From the NCBI GenBank assembly GCA_903813345.2, contig CAIIXF020000003.1, forward strand, positions 12,540,931 through 12,604,930: a stretch of 64,000 bases of DNA. Reading direction: 5' to 3'. The notes beneath the pieces were generated by a model, which made no database searches, had not been told where the DNA came from, and saw only the letters and a program-made list of their open reading frames with translations. Source of the DNA: Owenia fusiformis (lineage: Eukaryota; Annelida; Polychaeta; Sabellida; Oweniidae). Position 1 is the stretch's first letter, and each line of letters opens with the position of its first letter. Both the position numbers and the translations under genes were made by a program. Positions 1-12,206 of the stretch are shown here, one piece after another.

Positions 1-66
1 ATTTTTTACCTTTGGCACTAAGTGCACATACATGCACTTTACAATAGTCAAGTACTTAGTACCCAC

Positions 67-412
67 CTTTCTGCTGGCAACATCCGCATTTACATACATG
101 TAGTATCTCTTTGTTGGTATTCTTGGTTCGAAGTACCGTTTGGTTTTTAAAATGTGATATGACATCAGTGCTGACACTTTCAATTCTTGTGTATTTTATA
201 AATGACTGATTTCCGTCGCTCCTTGTAGATACTTTTCTCAAGTGTATCTTATCTTGAAGAAGTTTATTCGCGAAATAAGTATGATTTTCTCTTTCAAATA
301 TTGCTTTAGTGGACGTTGAAGTTGCTCTATTTATCATTGGAAAAAGTAACATGCTGAATATCCATATGATGGAAATGAGTATAATCTTTCTCCTTACTAA
401 GCAGTATCCCAT
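67..412 (-). CDS. First coding exon of an HtrL/YibB-like type II membrane protein (partial, paralogue 1)
   Basis: This exon encodes a short basic N-terminus (residues 1-9), a hydrophobic signal anchor at about residues 10-26 and a lumenal stem with several Asn-X-Ser/Thr sites. It ends in a Cys-Lys-Cys-Gly-Cys-Cys motif just before a GT-AG donor (AAAG|GTGGGT) in phase 1. It is clearly homologous over its whole length to the first exon of the complete gene at 4033-11511, including donor position and phase. The catalytic exon must lie left of the window, because this gene reads leftward. By analogy the full protein would be a Golgi/ER type II protein with an HtrL/YibB glycosyltransferase-like domain. 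The ATG at 412 is chosen because it lines up with the ATG of the paralogue. The domain assignment is inferred from the paralogue and not visible here. Confidence 0.72.
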
Positions 413-1127
413 CGTGATAATTTTTATGAAAGACGAACATGTATACCTGCACGCTGACTATTTAACTCAATCTAGGTAGCTGTTAAAGTCTACAAACTAA
501 AGAGCACATACTTACAGCTCCACTGAACATACTATTTATGTGGGTAAATATACTAAAATATGTAAACAAAGAATATTGCTTTATATTAGATTTAATTCAT
601 TTTAATTCACTTCCTTCCATAATAAAGCCTATCTAGATGCTTTAATAATTACGGCATATAGTTCAGGTACATCCTAAGTGTTTTTGAGGTCATCATGACC
701 TTTTAAAGGTCAAGTCAGTGTATATCTGCAAATCAAACATTCATGTGTGCAAAATTAAATCATCATTAAAAATCTTAAATGTGAAAATATGATAAAGAAT
801 GTTGTTAAGAACAATTTTGACCTTAACCTTTGAACTTTTGAAAGTAGGTCAAACGTTCAAATTTCGCAATTTTTTTTCATCGTATGTATCAATATGATGA
901 TATCCTTGTGAAAAGTCAATTATTTAAAATTTGAATGAACTAGGGGCAATGCTCCTTCTAACCCTGGGCACACACATATTTTGACATCTAGGCAGGTTAT
1001 CAAATGCCCTCTAGTCATTATTCAATAGGATTGGTAGATCATAATCCACTTTGAATTTATACAGCATTAGATCCAAAATGGCTGCCCTAATCATGTGCTA
1101 TATTTTTTTTATTCAACATCACTTTTA
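413..1127. other. Intergenic stretch, nothing recognised
   Basis: This is AT-rich sequence upstream of the partial HtrL/YibB paralogue. About 427-575 is recognisably similar to the DNA just upstream of the second paralogue (about 11520-11745), so the duplication includes 5' flanking or 5' UTR sequence. No other gene or motif was seen. Confidence 0.5.
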
Positions 1128-1405
1128 TGCCTGGGTCACATAGCCGCCGGGCGCCGGCCGATGAGTAGTCATCGGCCGATTTATAAATCGACCGGGCGCC
1201 GGTGACTTTTCACCGATGTCTTGATCTAATCGTGAGTATGGTCACATTAGTACAGGCATCGTACGGCGCCCGCAATCAATTGAATCTGAAAGACATCGCA
1301 TGGGTATCGCAAGGCTATCGGCCGATGGCCGTACGGGACCCACCAGGACATCGGTCGATTTACAGGCCTCTAGATTTATACTTAATCCCTGTATGACCCA
1401 GTATG
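1128..1405. mobile_element. CpG-rich MITE, copy 1 (CCGGGCGCCGG family)
   Basis: The left end is TGCCTGGGTCACATAG (about 1131) and the right end resembles its inverse, CTGTATGACCCAG (about 1388). The interior is GC-rich against an AT-rich background and built from CCGGGCGCCGG and CGGCCGAT/ATCGGCCG words. Related copies occur at about 2460-2768, 17350-17400, 41155-41225 and 61735-61800. There is no transposase, so it is non-autonomous. Confidence 0.6.
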
Positions 1406-2459
1406 ACTGTTCCACATGGCGTGAATGCAACATTTGAAAACGAAATACTTTGATAAACAGGACTTCCAGGATAATAATGTTTTCATGCAATAAAAATCAG
1501 AAAAAGAAGATCATCTTTTGAGTAAATAGGTTCAATATTTAGAAAAAATGTTGACATGGGGTCCCTATTCATCATTTTTCGAATTGTTTGATTGATATTT
1601 TTTTCATTATGGGTACTTCAATTGAAAGAAAACATATTGTTTTAATAAAAACACTCTATTTGTGCCCAGAAGGTACTCATGGTGAAAGATATGACCGTCT
1701 AAAATCACTTGCCATACTGGACGTGGTATTTTCATCAAAGTGCACCCTGATCTTAATTCATTTTTAGATCTTTCATATAAAAAATATTATGTCTACCTGT
1801 CCATCCGATGCTATTAGCAAAATTCCCTATTTCTCCATCTTTCTTTCGTCTGTTCTTGTAAAGAGAATTAGTTTGGTCATAAAAATATGGCTTCAAAGAA
1901 ATTGGCATATTTCTTCTGTTTCAAGTGGAGTACCCGCTTCCCTATAGACACATCTAAATCTTCATCATCCACCAGCTCAGTAGCATTGTTATTGTCTTTT
2001 TCCACCTGTCTTCCCAAGGCCTTCCTCATATATGGCCCATTGGCCTTATCCCCTCTATCCTTAGCCTTTGGCATATTACGTTGTAATTGAGACGTAATTA
2101 ATCTTAGTAAAATTGTGACCCTTGAAATTACTGTACTCACAAAAACATTCCGAAGGTTTTTAAAATAAATGATTTGTAATTGTATATGCATGAGTGAATA
2201 TACGCATAAAAATGTAACACTCTATTCAATGTGTATGACAGACATACACGATTAATGTCAATATAAGAACGACTAGATCAACCCACCCACCCAGCCATTC
2301 AAATGTGTGCCATTGTTTTATGTACAGTAAGCTTAATCGTTCCATTTATGTTTTATAAAATCTCTGACAGTGTGTAGTAATTATAATTCCTTACCTCATT
2401 ATTTTTAAAACCTTAATATCACTTTATAAGTAATCATTATTAAGATTTATCCAACAAAT
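1406..2459. other. Intergenic stretch with one possible coding fragment
   Basis: Mostly AT-rich without recognised features. On the minus strand at about 1880-2070 there is a run of charged residues starting MPKAKDRGDKANG and containing an acidic stretch followed by LHLKQKKYANFF. Its composition looks more coding-like than the surroundings. It could be a decayed gene fragment or chance. No splice sites or family could be assigned. Confidence 0.25.
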
Positions 2460-2768
2460 CAGCACGCAAAATCCAAAGATGACCGTGCGATGCCACCGGG
2501 CGCCGTAAGATAATCGTACGATGATCGGGCGGGACACGGCCGGGTAGGTACCGATGAGTTTGGTTGAGAAAAAATCGCCAAGACATCGGCAACTTTTATC
2601 TCCGCGATAAAACTCTGCCGGCGCCCGTACGATGTCTAAAAATCGGCCGATGAGTGGCGATCATCGCCCGGCGCCCGTACGATGCCCGGGCTCGCCGGCC
2701 GATTTTGAACAAAATACTCATCGGCCGGGCGCCGCAGTGAAAATCGGAGCCTATGTGACCAAGGCATT
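2460..2768. mobile_element. CpG-rich MITE, copy 2
   Basis: Ends at CTATGTGACCAAGGCATTAC, the inverse of the TAATGCC..GGTCACAT terminus seen in copies 1, 4 and 5. The interior repeats CGGCCGATGAGT, GCGCCCGTACGATG and CCGGGCGCCG words. The left end is less clear. Confidence 0.55.
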
Positions 2769-2772
2769 ACAG

Positions 2773-2877
2773 TGCTTCCGCAGGCCTGGCCCACACTAAT
2801 TTTATCACTAAAGTGTGCCCCCTGTCATAATGTTTGCATTGAGGCATAAATAAGAGTGGGCGAGGCCTGCGGAAGCA
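2773..2877. mobile_element. 105-bp fold-back element (TGCTTCCGCAGGCC arms)
   Basis: TGCTTCCGCAGGCC at 2773 is matched by GGCCTGCGGAAGCA ending at 2877, with GGCCCAC/GTGGGCG continuing the pairing inward. It abuts the right end of CpG-rich MITE copy 2. No coding content. Confidence 0.6.
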
Positions 2878-4032
2878 ATAAACCGTTCGAATATATGAGC
2901 CACATTGATACAACAAGGAAGTGAAAAAGACGCATGATATAAAAAGCGGGTCACATTTGATTGCATCCAATGAATTTAGATTTAAGTGCCTCCAAACTAT
3001 AAGGCATGAATAAAGCTTGATATTGCTAGAATATTGAATGTGAATATATTCTTAAACCTCAGAAAAATGATTATCAATAGAAAAACACATAATTTTGGCA
3101 AAGAAATGGGTCACTCTTTGAATTGCCTGAAAACATGTTCTTGAGTTGATTTAATTTCAAAATAAGTATGACATTAGTGAGTTAAGACTGTTACCTTCAT
3201 TATTTCATAAGAATTTAACATGTGGTCGTACATTGGATTTATACATTATTTATAGTGACACTTGTAGAGACAGATCCTTTTCATGTTTTGGCGTAGTGTT
3301 GAATTTACACCTTCCTCCTGCAAAGGATAAGTTACTATTGTAATTGGTCAATTGAGAACTTTCGATATAGGTTATTTGGAACACGTATATACATTCAACC
3401 ATCTACTTGTACAAGTCAGCTTTAGCACTGGGGAGGAACTCTGGAAACGAAGATAGGATGCTTTCATCCTTCAAATCACAACAAATTATTTGGAAAGTCT
3501 GTAGTTCGTGAGTTCCGGTTTCAAAATATGTTTTGCTGGTTTCTTTTAGAAACCTTCCTCCCCAGTGGTGCTTACGTCATTTTTTAAGTTAAAGTTGCAG
3601 TATAAGTTTGGCCGAAAACTTATTTCGAAAGCTCTCTATTGTATCACTCAACACTTTTTATTAGATTGTATCCTAGCACTATAAATAATTATAAATTGTA
3701 CTGATGTAAATAAAATAAAAATAAACATTAACGTTTATCAACAGAAATTTAAAATTCCCTGTGCGACTGCCATAGGAAATGTGATTGCAAAAGTATCCGA
3801 CCGCAGGAATGATCGACCGTACGGTTCGAGCGAACCCTCCCTGGCCAAATTTATTTTAAAAACATGCAGTTTTTCACCATTCAAAAGCTTTATTTATGAA
3901 GCTATTAGCTTTCATTTTATACTAATGTAGACGCATCTCTTTGTAACACTGTAAAATATGTCTAAATAAATGAAAAGGTATATGCACAGAATATTACATA
4001 GACCTTTATCGCTGAAATATATAATGCACCAG
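2878..4032. other. Region downstream of the HtrL/YibB gene; contains a small inverted-repeat element
   Basis: No gene was seen. GCACTGGGGAGGAA at about 3426 and TTCCTCCCCAGTG at about 3555 form an inverted pair about 150 bp apart, probably a MITE. The rest is AT-rich 3' flank and would include the 3' UTR of the gene ending at 4033. Confidence 0.4.
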
Positions 4033-7000
4033 TTAATTGAACAATTTAAATACGTCTTTCCAACCTCCAGGCACAAGATTAAACAAGCTTGGCCTTTCAA
4101 AATAACAAGCCAAAGCAATAGTTTGATCGTCATCAATCCTGCCATTCTTTAACCAGTCCTCCAAAACATCTTTGTAAAGTTTATAAAAGTTTTGTATGAC
4201 TTTTTTAGATCCTCCGAAAAACCCGCCATTAATGACTGGAGGTACAGCCATTTTGTACAATCGATTGATGTTTGGTTTATAGACGTCGGTAGGACCGAGT
4301 CTAATATATGAAATCGTATCGTTTAGAATGTTGCAAGGGGCCCAGGGACAATCCTCGGGTGGAAAGATGTCACTATTACCGTGACCATAACCAGCGTCCA
4401 TCCAAAAGAAATAATCAGAATGAAATGTATTTCGAAGTGTCGTTTCATACATGATGAAGAATTTTGCACTCATGAGAAAATTATATAATGGTGAAAATCC
4501 TTCAGGATTATTCAATTGTTGGTGGTTGGATTTGAATTCCTTTGATCCCATGATCGTTTCCATTTCACTTAGATAGTTATAAAATGTAAAATTCTTCCAG
4601 TCAGTGAGAACGACTTCAGTTTTGTGTTCCTTTCCCTGTCGATGTTTTTCAACAAAATAGCGTCCTTTTTCCTCAACGTAAAATACTAAATTCACGTCAA
4701 GTTTAAGGACATTTTGAGCGAAATTGAGATAGTCTTGGTAGGTTCGTTTGTATGACGGCCAACGCTTTCTTCCTATATCAAACAGCGCAGTTACGATAGT
4801 GACACTCTTCCCTGAAAATAAGTCAATTACAAGTCTTTGTTTATCTATTTTACAGGCATAAAAACAATTGTGGTGTGTACCAAATTAAGCAGGACAGTTG
4901 AACGCGAGGGGTAAGGTACAAGGCGAGGGTGGTGAAATATGTGCAAACTGATATTTTCATCCATTCAGAAAGATCTTGTCTAGTTTCTAGATATTTTTAT
5001 ATGTACAGGGTGGTCATAAAAATTGAAACATTTGTTAGTTGAACGCAAAACCTTTATTTTTCCTCTAAAATGCACCAAAATTTTACTAAGCATAGTTCAG
5101 TCACTTCTTTATCTGATGTAAAGTTCATTAGTTAAAACCACAAAGTTAATGCATTAAACTAATCAATGTTTCATAGGTCCCCCTTTTCGTAAACATACAC
5201 TTGTCAATATTGCCACTACTGATTATTTATTTTTTTAAGAATACCCCAAATCATTATTTTTTATTTAAAGTCCCCGTCTAAAGTTTGTAAATATTTTTTC
5301 ATCATTCATACTCGTATACTGTTTGTCATGACTTGAAAAGTTATTTTAGAGATTTTTGAAAAAAATCTTTTTTTTAAGTTGTGAGCATTTCATTTCTCAA
5401 ATATTCAAAAGTTGGGTATCAATATGGAGAACTAAATTGTAAATTCGACATTTTTTTCTCTGAAACTAGTATTCTCAAAAATATGAAAAAATTAGACAGC
5501 AACAATGCAATAGTCATCTTTTCAACTGTACCAATTTTATTTGATATTTACCAATTTTTTATATAATTTTTTTTAGTTGACCCATCCAACACGGTATTTT
5601 CTTTGTGCTACCAATTCTTTTGGATTTTTTTAAACAATTTTCCGAAGCTGATTTGAACAAACTGAGATACACATATGCTTCGTAATCATCTCAATATCCT
5701 CGTTAATTAAATGCAGTTAGGTTCATTTTAGATAACTATCCAAAAAATAAAATGAACACAAAATACCCCCCAAAAACTCCAAAAACTCGAAATGCACCTG
5801 GTTTTCCATGAACAATTACTTTTGATCAACGTGTTGATAGATAGATGGAACTGGTGCTTTAGTTGATATTGGTGACTTATGATTGAGACAAGGGCGTTAC
5901 AATACCCGGGAATTTATCGGTTCGTGCAGTACTTGTTTGTGATAGCGCCATCTGCAGGTCACTGTGGTCATAGCCTACATAATAGATACTACGGGGTAGG
6001 ATATCGGGAATTCGGTGCAGTTTCTATCCGTCGATTACGCTATAAATTGAAGCAAGTGTGACCACTTTATCCACTTAAACAATTTGATAATTGATTAAAT
6101 CGTTAAACAAAATCGATAAACACGTCATACACTTCCCATCTCCTTAGAAATTAGCATGTATTTATCGGATTGTGTTTTCGGACGATGCTCGACCCAGACC
6201 ACTAGGGAAATCCTTATGCTAATTAGTATGACGTCATATTTTCCTGGGGTATCCTAGATTTCAAAGCCTCGGTCTTGTATTGTGTCAAATGTAAACGTTC
6301 TTTTGCAGACAGAAAATTGACAGATTAGCTTTTAACTTTCAGCTTTGATGTTTAAATATTCTATATTTCTTCCGGACTTCTTGCTGAATATCATATAATG
6401 TTATAACTTGATTTGGATTTTGGACGATTGCCTGATTGATCCTTTCTGAAATTTTGATTGTGATTCACGATTGATTGGCAAGAAAAATAATTCCTACTGT
6501 TTTCCAGCGAAGTCTAAATGTTACAGCATTTAAATTATAATAAGTGGGAAGAAGAAAAAAGGATGGGCGGGGCCAGGGGATTGGTGGCCCTACCAGTCCC
6601 ACCAATATTCACACGCATACACATAAGAGACAAACACACCAGGCTCCAGGCCGTGATGGAAATATAAAACTATTTAGGGCACAAAATGGTATTTAATAGA
6701 CCGATATGTAGTGAATCCGCCATGTATTGAAGGTAAAACAATCTACATTATTGTTACTTCTATCAATACATGGATTGTGCAATGGAAAAGCAATGGCACA
6801 ATCAAAAATGTGCATATCAATCGTGAATATCTCTCGGTTCAAATCTTAATTCCAACAGAATCGTGTCAAAATATGTTTCTGAATAACAGTTATACATTAT
6901 AAGATCGCAAACTCTTACAAATTATCAGCCGAATGGCTAATTTTCAACGAAATGTCCTTAAGACAACAGCCCTGGGTCGCGCCTATGACGAAAATAAGCT

Positions 7001-10000
7001 TGAATATCCCTCCCCTAATAATATTGATAATCACATTTATGCGTGCGCGCGCAGCTCGTCCACTGAACGAAACGCCACTTCCCGCTGAAATCACCGGGTA
7101 TTGATCTTTCCCTTGATTGAGACGCTAAAAATGTATGAGGATCATCATTCTATTGACATTTATGTGTGTTTGAGCGCAGCGACATAAGCTCATAAATGAT
7201 TTCTTTAGGCGTCGTGTTAATGGAACAGGTGTTTGAGTTGATGTTGAGTTGTTTTGCACGAGTGTATGTTGGAACGGCGTGTAACTTCATTCTGAGCTTT
7301 GTCATACACGAGACAGTTCATTTTGTACTGGATAAAGCATAAGAATGAGATTTTATAAGAAATAATACACCGAAGGCCGAAGGCCTGAGGTTATTATTTC
7401 TTATCAAATCGAATTCGAATGCTTTATCTTACTTAAATCACACACATTCTTATTACAGGTAAATGGTCAATGATCTAATCTGGAAAATTTTATTTCTTTT
7501 GTGTTGACTATTCAAACTGTGAATTTTGCAAACTTCAACCAGGTTCACAATGACCCTGGCTCTTATTGGTTAAAATTTGTTGTTATATAGCCAATTAATT
7601 GTAACCACAAAAAGAGTTGGTTGCATTGACCTCATGAGTGTGAGTTGATGTAAGTGACTGAGTGGGCTATAATTAGTCTAGCTGTCAGTGCACTACAGGT
7701 GACTGTCCAGTCCAGAACGTTGAATTTGAATACAGCAGAATATTTGTAAGTAAGATAAGATCAATGATGTAGATAGCAACAAAAATTGATAAATTGTTTT
7801 ATTCTAAAGAATGCACAGTAACAAGAGAAGGGTACATGTATTTTTGTATATTGTTTTTAGGGAATGAAAACTATCAAAAACTGTCAATGATCATTTATGT
7901 CTTTTTGATAGCTTGCCAAGTGTACATTCTTTAAAAACAATAGAAAAATAATGCACTTTCCTTTTGATAAAACCATACATTCTTAAAAATAAACCACAGC
8001 AAATTCTATTGTGTTGCTACCCAAGTGGGATTTAAAATTAAATAAATTAAGATTTGGAACATTTACATGTCTTTGATTGATCGCGTACCTTTTCCGCATT
8101 GATTTGAGGTTTTTCATGGCCGGTGTAGTCATATAAATCCGACCATCGTATGCTTTATTTGTCATTATTTTTTAATAATTTGGATATTTATTTTTTGTTA
8201 TTTTCTTGCATACTAGGGTCGTACACACTTGCCAGTTGTAAATTGAGGGAAATGCTTTCCTGGCCTGTTTAGGCAACCCAAATCACACAAATTATGTATT
8301 AGAATATGCTCTTCATCGATAATGTATTTAATCCTACCTTACACACGCCAAACGCTTGATAATTGAAGAAGTATAAGAATTTTTCTGGAAACAAATTTTT
8401 CCCCATGTGTAGATGCATTCTGGGTAATGATTGTGTAAAAGTAAAACTCTGGGTGAAGCGAAAAACGAAATTACAATAAATAACGGCAGCCATATTGAGA
8501 TCGAGATTTCAACTCGAAAAAGTTTATCATCGTCTTATGACAATTGAATCGCCTTCTCAGACACCAAGGAGGGTGAAGAAACCGAAAACAGATATGTTGG
8601 TAATAAATAATTACGATTTCGTTTTGGTTGCATGGTTTCACATTTAGACTGTATTCAGTGACCTTGAGTGACCTTGAGAGCCATATTGGAAATTGGTTCA
8701 AACATATACGAAAATGATTACATTTCTTCAATTATCAAGTGTTTCCTGTGTTTAAGGTAAGATTTAATACATTCTAGTTGAAGCATTGGATCCATTATCT
8801 TATCTGTGTAACTTTTGTTGGGCATAGAGGGCAGAAAAGCATTTACCGCATTATACTGGGCTTAATATCCTCGACGCAAATGTTGAAAACAAAAATAAAA
8901 AACAAATATCCAAATTGTCAAAAAGAAACGTGAAACAACAACATTAAGTCGAGTTCACTTGACTAGGCCGGTGTAAAAGGGTAGGAGGTCCTATCAAATT
9001 ATGGTCATACTTTCCATTGATTTATATGGTGACCTAAATACAACTCTTTCCCTTATTATCGTATCCACAATCAGGGCCAGTAAGGGTGTTTAAGAAAGGG
9101 GACCATAATCCCCAGGGGACCATAATTTATTTTACACCGGGATCAATCAATTTCGATAAATGTTAATTCATATTCATTTGTTAAGTCTTAACGATTTCAT
9201 TCAGCGCTCTTTCATGCTATTAAGTGAATCATGTAATAGGTCTACGTTGAGATCTTCAGTATCGTTACCCTCGTTTTGTGACTTGTATTTTCCATGTTCA
9301 TAATACCATGCTGTACTTTTTGCAATAAACGAAACTGACAAGCTCACATCCTTATAATTTGATATCGTTGTTCTGTTGCATCGAGCAAAGCAAAGAACAC
9401 ATGCATTTGATGGTGAAACACTTTTCATATTTTACACGAATTTTTTATATGAAATAAAGTACTCAACTCACAAAAAGTGACATTCACAGTAAACATACAG
9501 TACAAATAATGTTTGGTCTGATTCCAATAAAATGTTAATAGAAAATAATAAAATAATAAAATAATGAAATAATTTATTTTAAAGTCGTTCTAGGCGTGCT
9601 AAAGAATTAAAAACAGTAGGGGACGCCTGTGGTTATAGTTAACGCGGTAGTTAAGGTTAGTGATGAAGACAATTGCAGTAGATTCCAATTGTTGATAATT
9701 TGACTCAACGCATCTCAAGTGTACAGAACTGAAATAGGCAATCGTCTGAAAAAAACATAAATAAAAAATTGGTAAAAAATTATCAAATAAAATTGGTACA
9801 GTTGAAAAGATGACTATTGTATTGTTTCTGTCTAATTTTTTCATATTTTTTGGATAACTAGTTTCAGAGAAAAAAAATGTTGAATTTAGTTCTCCATATC
9901 GATACATATCCTTTCCCGCCATTTTTCAAAAAGTGATTTTTTAATCATCAAATATTTCTTAATTCATTTAAAACCAATGCAAAGATTGAACAAAGGACAC

Positions 10001-11511
10001 ACTATTTCGATAATAAAATGCCATATTTAATAGGCCACTTCAATGTTTTAGCATATCAAAAATATTTTGCAGCATTAGTGATGTCACTAAGGTGGCAAAA
10101 ACTTTTTGAAAAAATTGAAATTTGTTTTCGATGTCAATCTTTTCTAAATATGCTAGACCAATATGTTGATCGTCTAACCACGTTAAAAGGAAGAATATAT
10201 TATGTTTTAGATACCATTGTACCATTGGTTTCTATGAGAACTAAAATTTTGAAATGCATTTTTCTCGGAACCATTTTCATGCACTGATGAGTTCATTTCT
10301 CGCTTATTTGTGAACCGATTTTCTTAATTCTTTCAGCAAAAAACATGCGAGGATAAATGCTATGCATTGGTATGAATTGTGGCTAATTAAAATATATGTG
10401 TGACCTCTAAAAGCTAGTTTTTAATAAATTCAAAAATTTTGGAACAAAAAGTTTATCAAAAACCACTTTTTGAAATCTAAAAAAAAGTTTCACATATCAC
10501 ACTTTGATAACATTTGGTAAGACTACAATATAACCCAAAGTGGTCTAAACTTTATATGGGGACTTTAAGAGTTGGAAAGAAGGAACATATCAGAGGTTAA
10601 AGTGACAAAATCATTGTTTCCATTTGTCAGTAAAGAGAAAACTGACCAGTTATTTACAAGGCTTTATTAAAGACCAACTCTAAGCATATAAAATATATCA
10701 TTTGTGTTCTGGGAGACTCCTTTATGATATTGATATACATAATATTGATATATTCAATGAATATTGTTCATATTCATAAAACAAGAAAGGGTATTGGGAA
10801 AACGGACTCCCCCGGCCTCTTTCTTAATATTCAATAACATTGTCTAGTTTAATGCATAGTTTCTGGGCCGATATAAAGAAGATGGCAGCACCAGCAGAAT
10901 CCAGTCTTATAAACACAGATCGATAACCATGCCATCTTTATTTAAAAATTATTCCTATCTAGAAATTAGATCAGATCTCTTTGAAACGATGAAAACATCA
11001 GTTTGCTCAAATTTTATCACCCTTGAGTTGTACCTTACCCCGCGCGTTCAAATGTCACGCTTAATTTGGTTCACGAGCAGTTAGTAAGTCATGTGAAATA
11101 CGGCTGTTAGATATTCCCCAGCAGGGGCCATTTGAATTTAAAGTTTTACAATTGATATACTTTTACACTAGTCAAGTAGTACCCACCTTTCCGCTGGCAA
11201 CATCCGCAACTACATATTCTTTCTTCGTTTGTATTTTTGGTTCGAAGTACCATGTGATTTTCAAAATGTGATATGACATCAGTGGTGATGCCTCCAGTTC
11301 TGGTGTATTTTATGAATGACTGATTGTCGTCGCTCTTTGCAGATACTTCTACTAAGTTTATCTTATTTTGAAGAAGCTTATCCGCGAAATAAGTATGATT
11401 TACTTTTTCAAATATCCCTTTGGTGGAATATATCATTTGAAAAAATAGCATGCTGAATACCCATAAGATCGAAATGATAATAATGATCCTCCTTACAAAG
11501 ACGTATCTCAT
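4033..11511 (-). CDS. Type II membrane protein with HtrL/YibB glycosyltransferase-like domain (two coding exons)
   Basis: The coding exons are 11187-11511 (phase 1 out) and 4033-4811, giving about 367 aa. Exon 1 carries a signal anchor (about residues 8-26), a stem with Asn-X-Ser/Thr sites and a Cys-Gly-Cys-Cys motif. Exon 2 opens with TIVTALFDIGR, then has YFFWMDAGYGHG mid-domain and INGGFFGGSKKVI later, all typical of the HtrL/YibB family (Pfam HtrL_YibB), which is thought to have a glycosyltransferase fold. The domain covers nearly the whole second exon and ends at a TAA at 4033. The donor is AAAG|GTGGGT and the acceptor TTATTTTCAG|GG; joining them keeps the frame. The 6.4 kb intron is full of repeats. 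The family's substrate is not known, so a role in modifying glycans in the secretory pathway is inference. The organisation matches the partial copy at 67-412, so the locus is a tandem duplication. Confidence 0.85.
5006..5566. repeat. Mariner-type end plus dispersed repeat in the HtrL/YibB intron
   Basis: ACAGGGTGGTCATAAAAATT at about 5009 resembles the terminal sequence of Tc1/mariner-type elements and matches the ACAGGGTGGTCC end at 63531. The stretch 5389-5566 is a close copy, in opposite orientation, of about 9760-9930. No intact transposase frame is present. Confidence 0.45.
7331..7431. repeat. Hairpin-forming inverted repeat with arms of about 45 bp
   Basis: GATAAAGCATAAGAATGAGATTT near 7331 pairs imperfectly with the segment ending AATGCTTTATC at about 7428. 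AGAAATAATA and TTATTATTTCT flank a centre containing GAAGGCCGAAGGCC. It is probably a MITE inside the intron. Confidence 0.5.
8968..9140. mobile_element. CCGGTGTAAAA MITE, copy 1 (173 bp)
   Basis: The perfect terminal inverted repeat CCGGTGTAAAA (8968-8978) / TTTTACACCGG (9130-9140) encloses sequence shared with the copy at 56142-56269, including GGACCATAATCCCCAGGGGACC. It lies in the HtrL/YibB intron. Confidence 0.7.
9760..10570. repeat. Dispersed repeat family R1, long copy
   Basis: About 9960-10570 matches, in inverse orientation, 59390-59985. Shared blocks in order include the TGATGTCAC word, CTAAATATGCTA, the CCATTGGTTTC block and CACTTTGATAACATTGG-like words. A further fragment is at about 36840-36935. 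The piece 9760-9930 is an inverted copy of 5389-5566. Open frames here show no recognisable protein, so this is a transposon of unknown class. Confidence 0.6.
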
Positions 11512-11965
11512 CGTGAAAATAATTTTATGATATGATAAACGTATCGCATCACATTATGAACATGTAAATATACCTGCTTGCCATTTAATTCAGTCCAGTT
11601 ACTGTTAAGCCAACTCATACTAAAGTATGACAGCGTAAACACAACTGGACACAGAACAGTGCACACGATAAATAGGATACTTGAATTGTGTTCACGCTCT
11701 GTGGGTAAACACTGAAATATGGATTGGATCGAGTGGATTGTTTTCATGTTAAACGTGGATTCGGTTAGATTGGATCAGGAATTTTAAAACATGGAATTTA
11801 TGAAAATTTATGAAACGCTTACTATTGACTTACAATGTTATCATTTGGGTTTGTATACCCTTTCCAACTATGATAAAATATTATGAATTTTCTGTTCTAA
11901 AGAAACAAAGCCATAAGCGAAGATCCAATTCACATTTTACATGAAACCACTCAATATCCATATTA

Positions 11966-12206
11966 TCGCTGAATATATAATGAGATTCATAGTTGTCAGC
12001 TTCCAATGATCACTGAATTTATCATGAGATTAATTCATAGTTGTCAGCTTCCAATGATCGCTGAATTTATCATGAGATTAATTCATAGTTGTCAGCTTCC
12101 AATGATCGCTGAATTTATCATGAGATTAATTCATAGTTGTCAGCTTCCAATGATCGCTGAATATATCATGAAATCCATAGTTCTCAGGTTTTAAAGATCA
12201 CTGAAT
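11966..12206. repeat. 48-bp minisatellite, about five copies
   Basis: The unit GATCGCTGAATTTATCATGA... repeats every 48 bp. Three central copies are near identical and the outer ones diverge (AATATATAATGAGATTCATAG on the left, AATATATCATGAAATCC on the right). 48 is a multiple of three, so an open frame persists with a 16-residue repeat, but there is no sign that it is a gene. Confidence 0.85.

Noticed and set aside
6229-6236. Perfect TGACGTCA as a CRE promoter
   Set aside because: Single 8-mer in the middle of a large intron with no exon or other promoter signal nearby.
10018-10287. 89-residue open frame as a gene
   Set aside because: It lies wholly in dispersed repeat R1, and the inverse copy at 59.5 kb does not keep the frame.
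12006-12194. Open frame with 16-residue repeats as a repeat protein
   Set aside because: It is only the 48-bp minisatellite read in one frame; no signal, splice context or domain.
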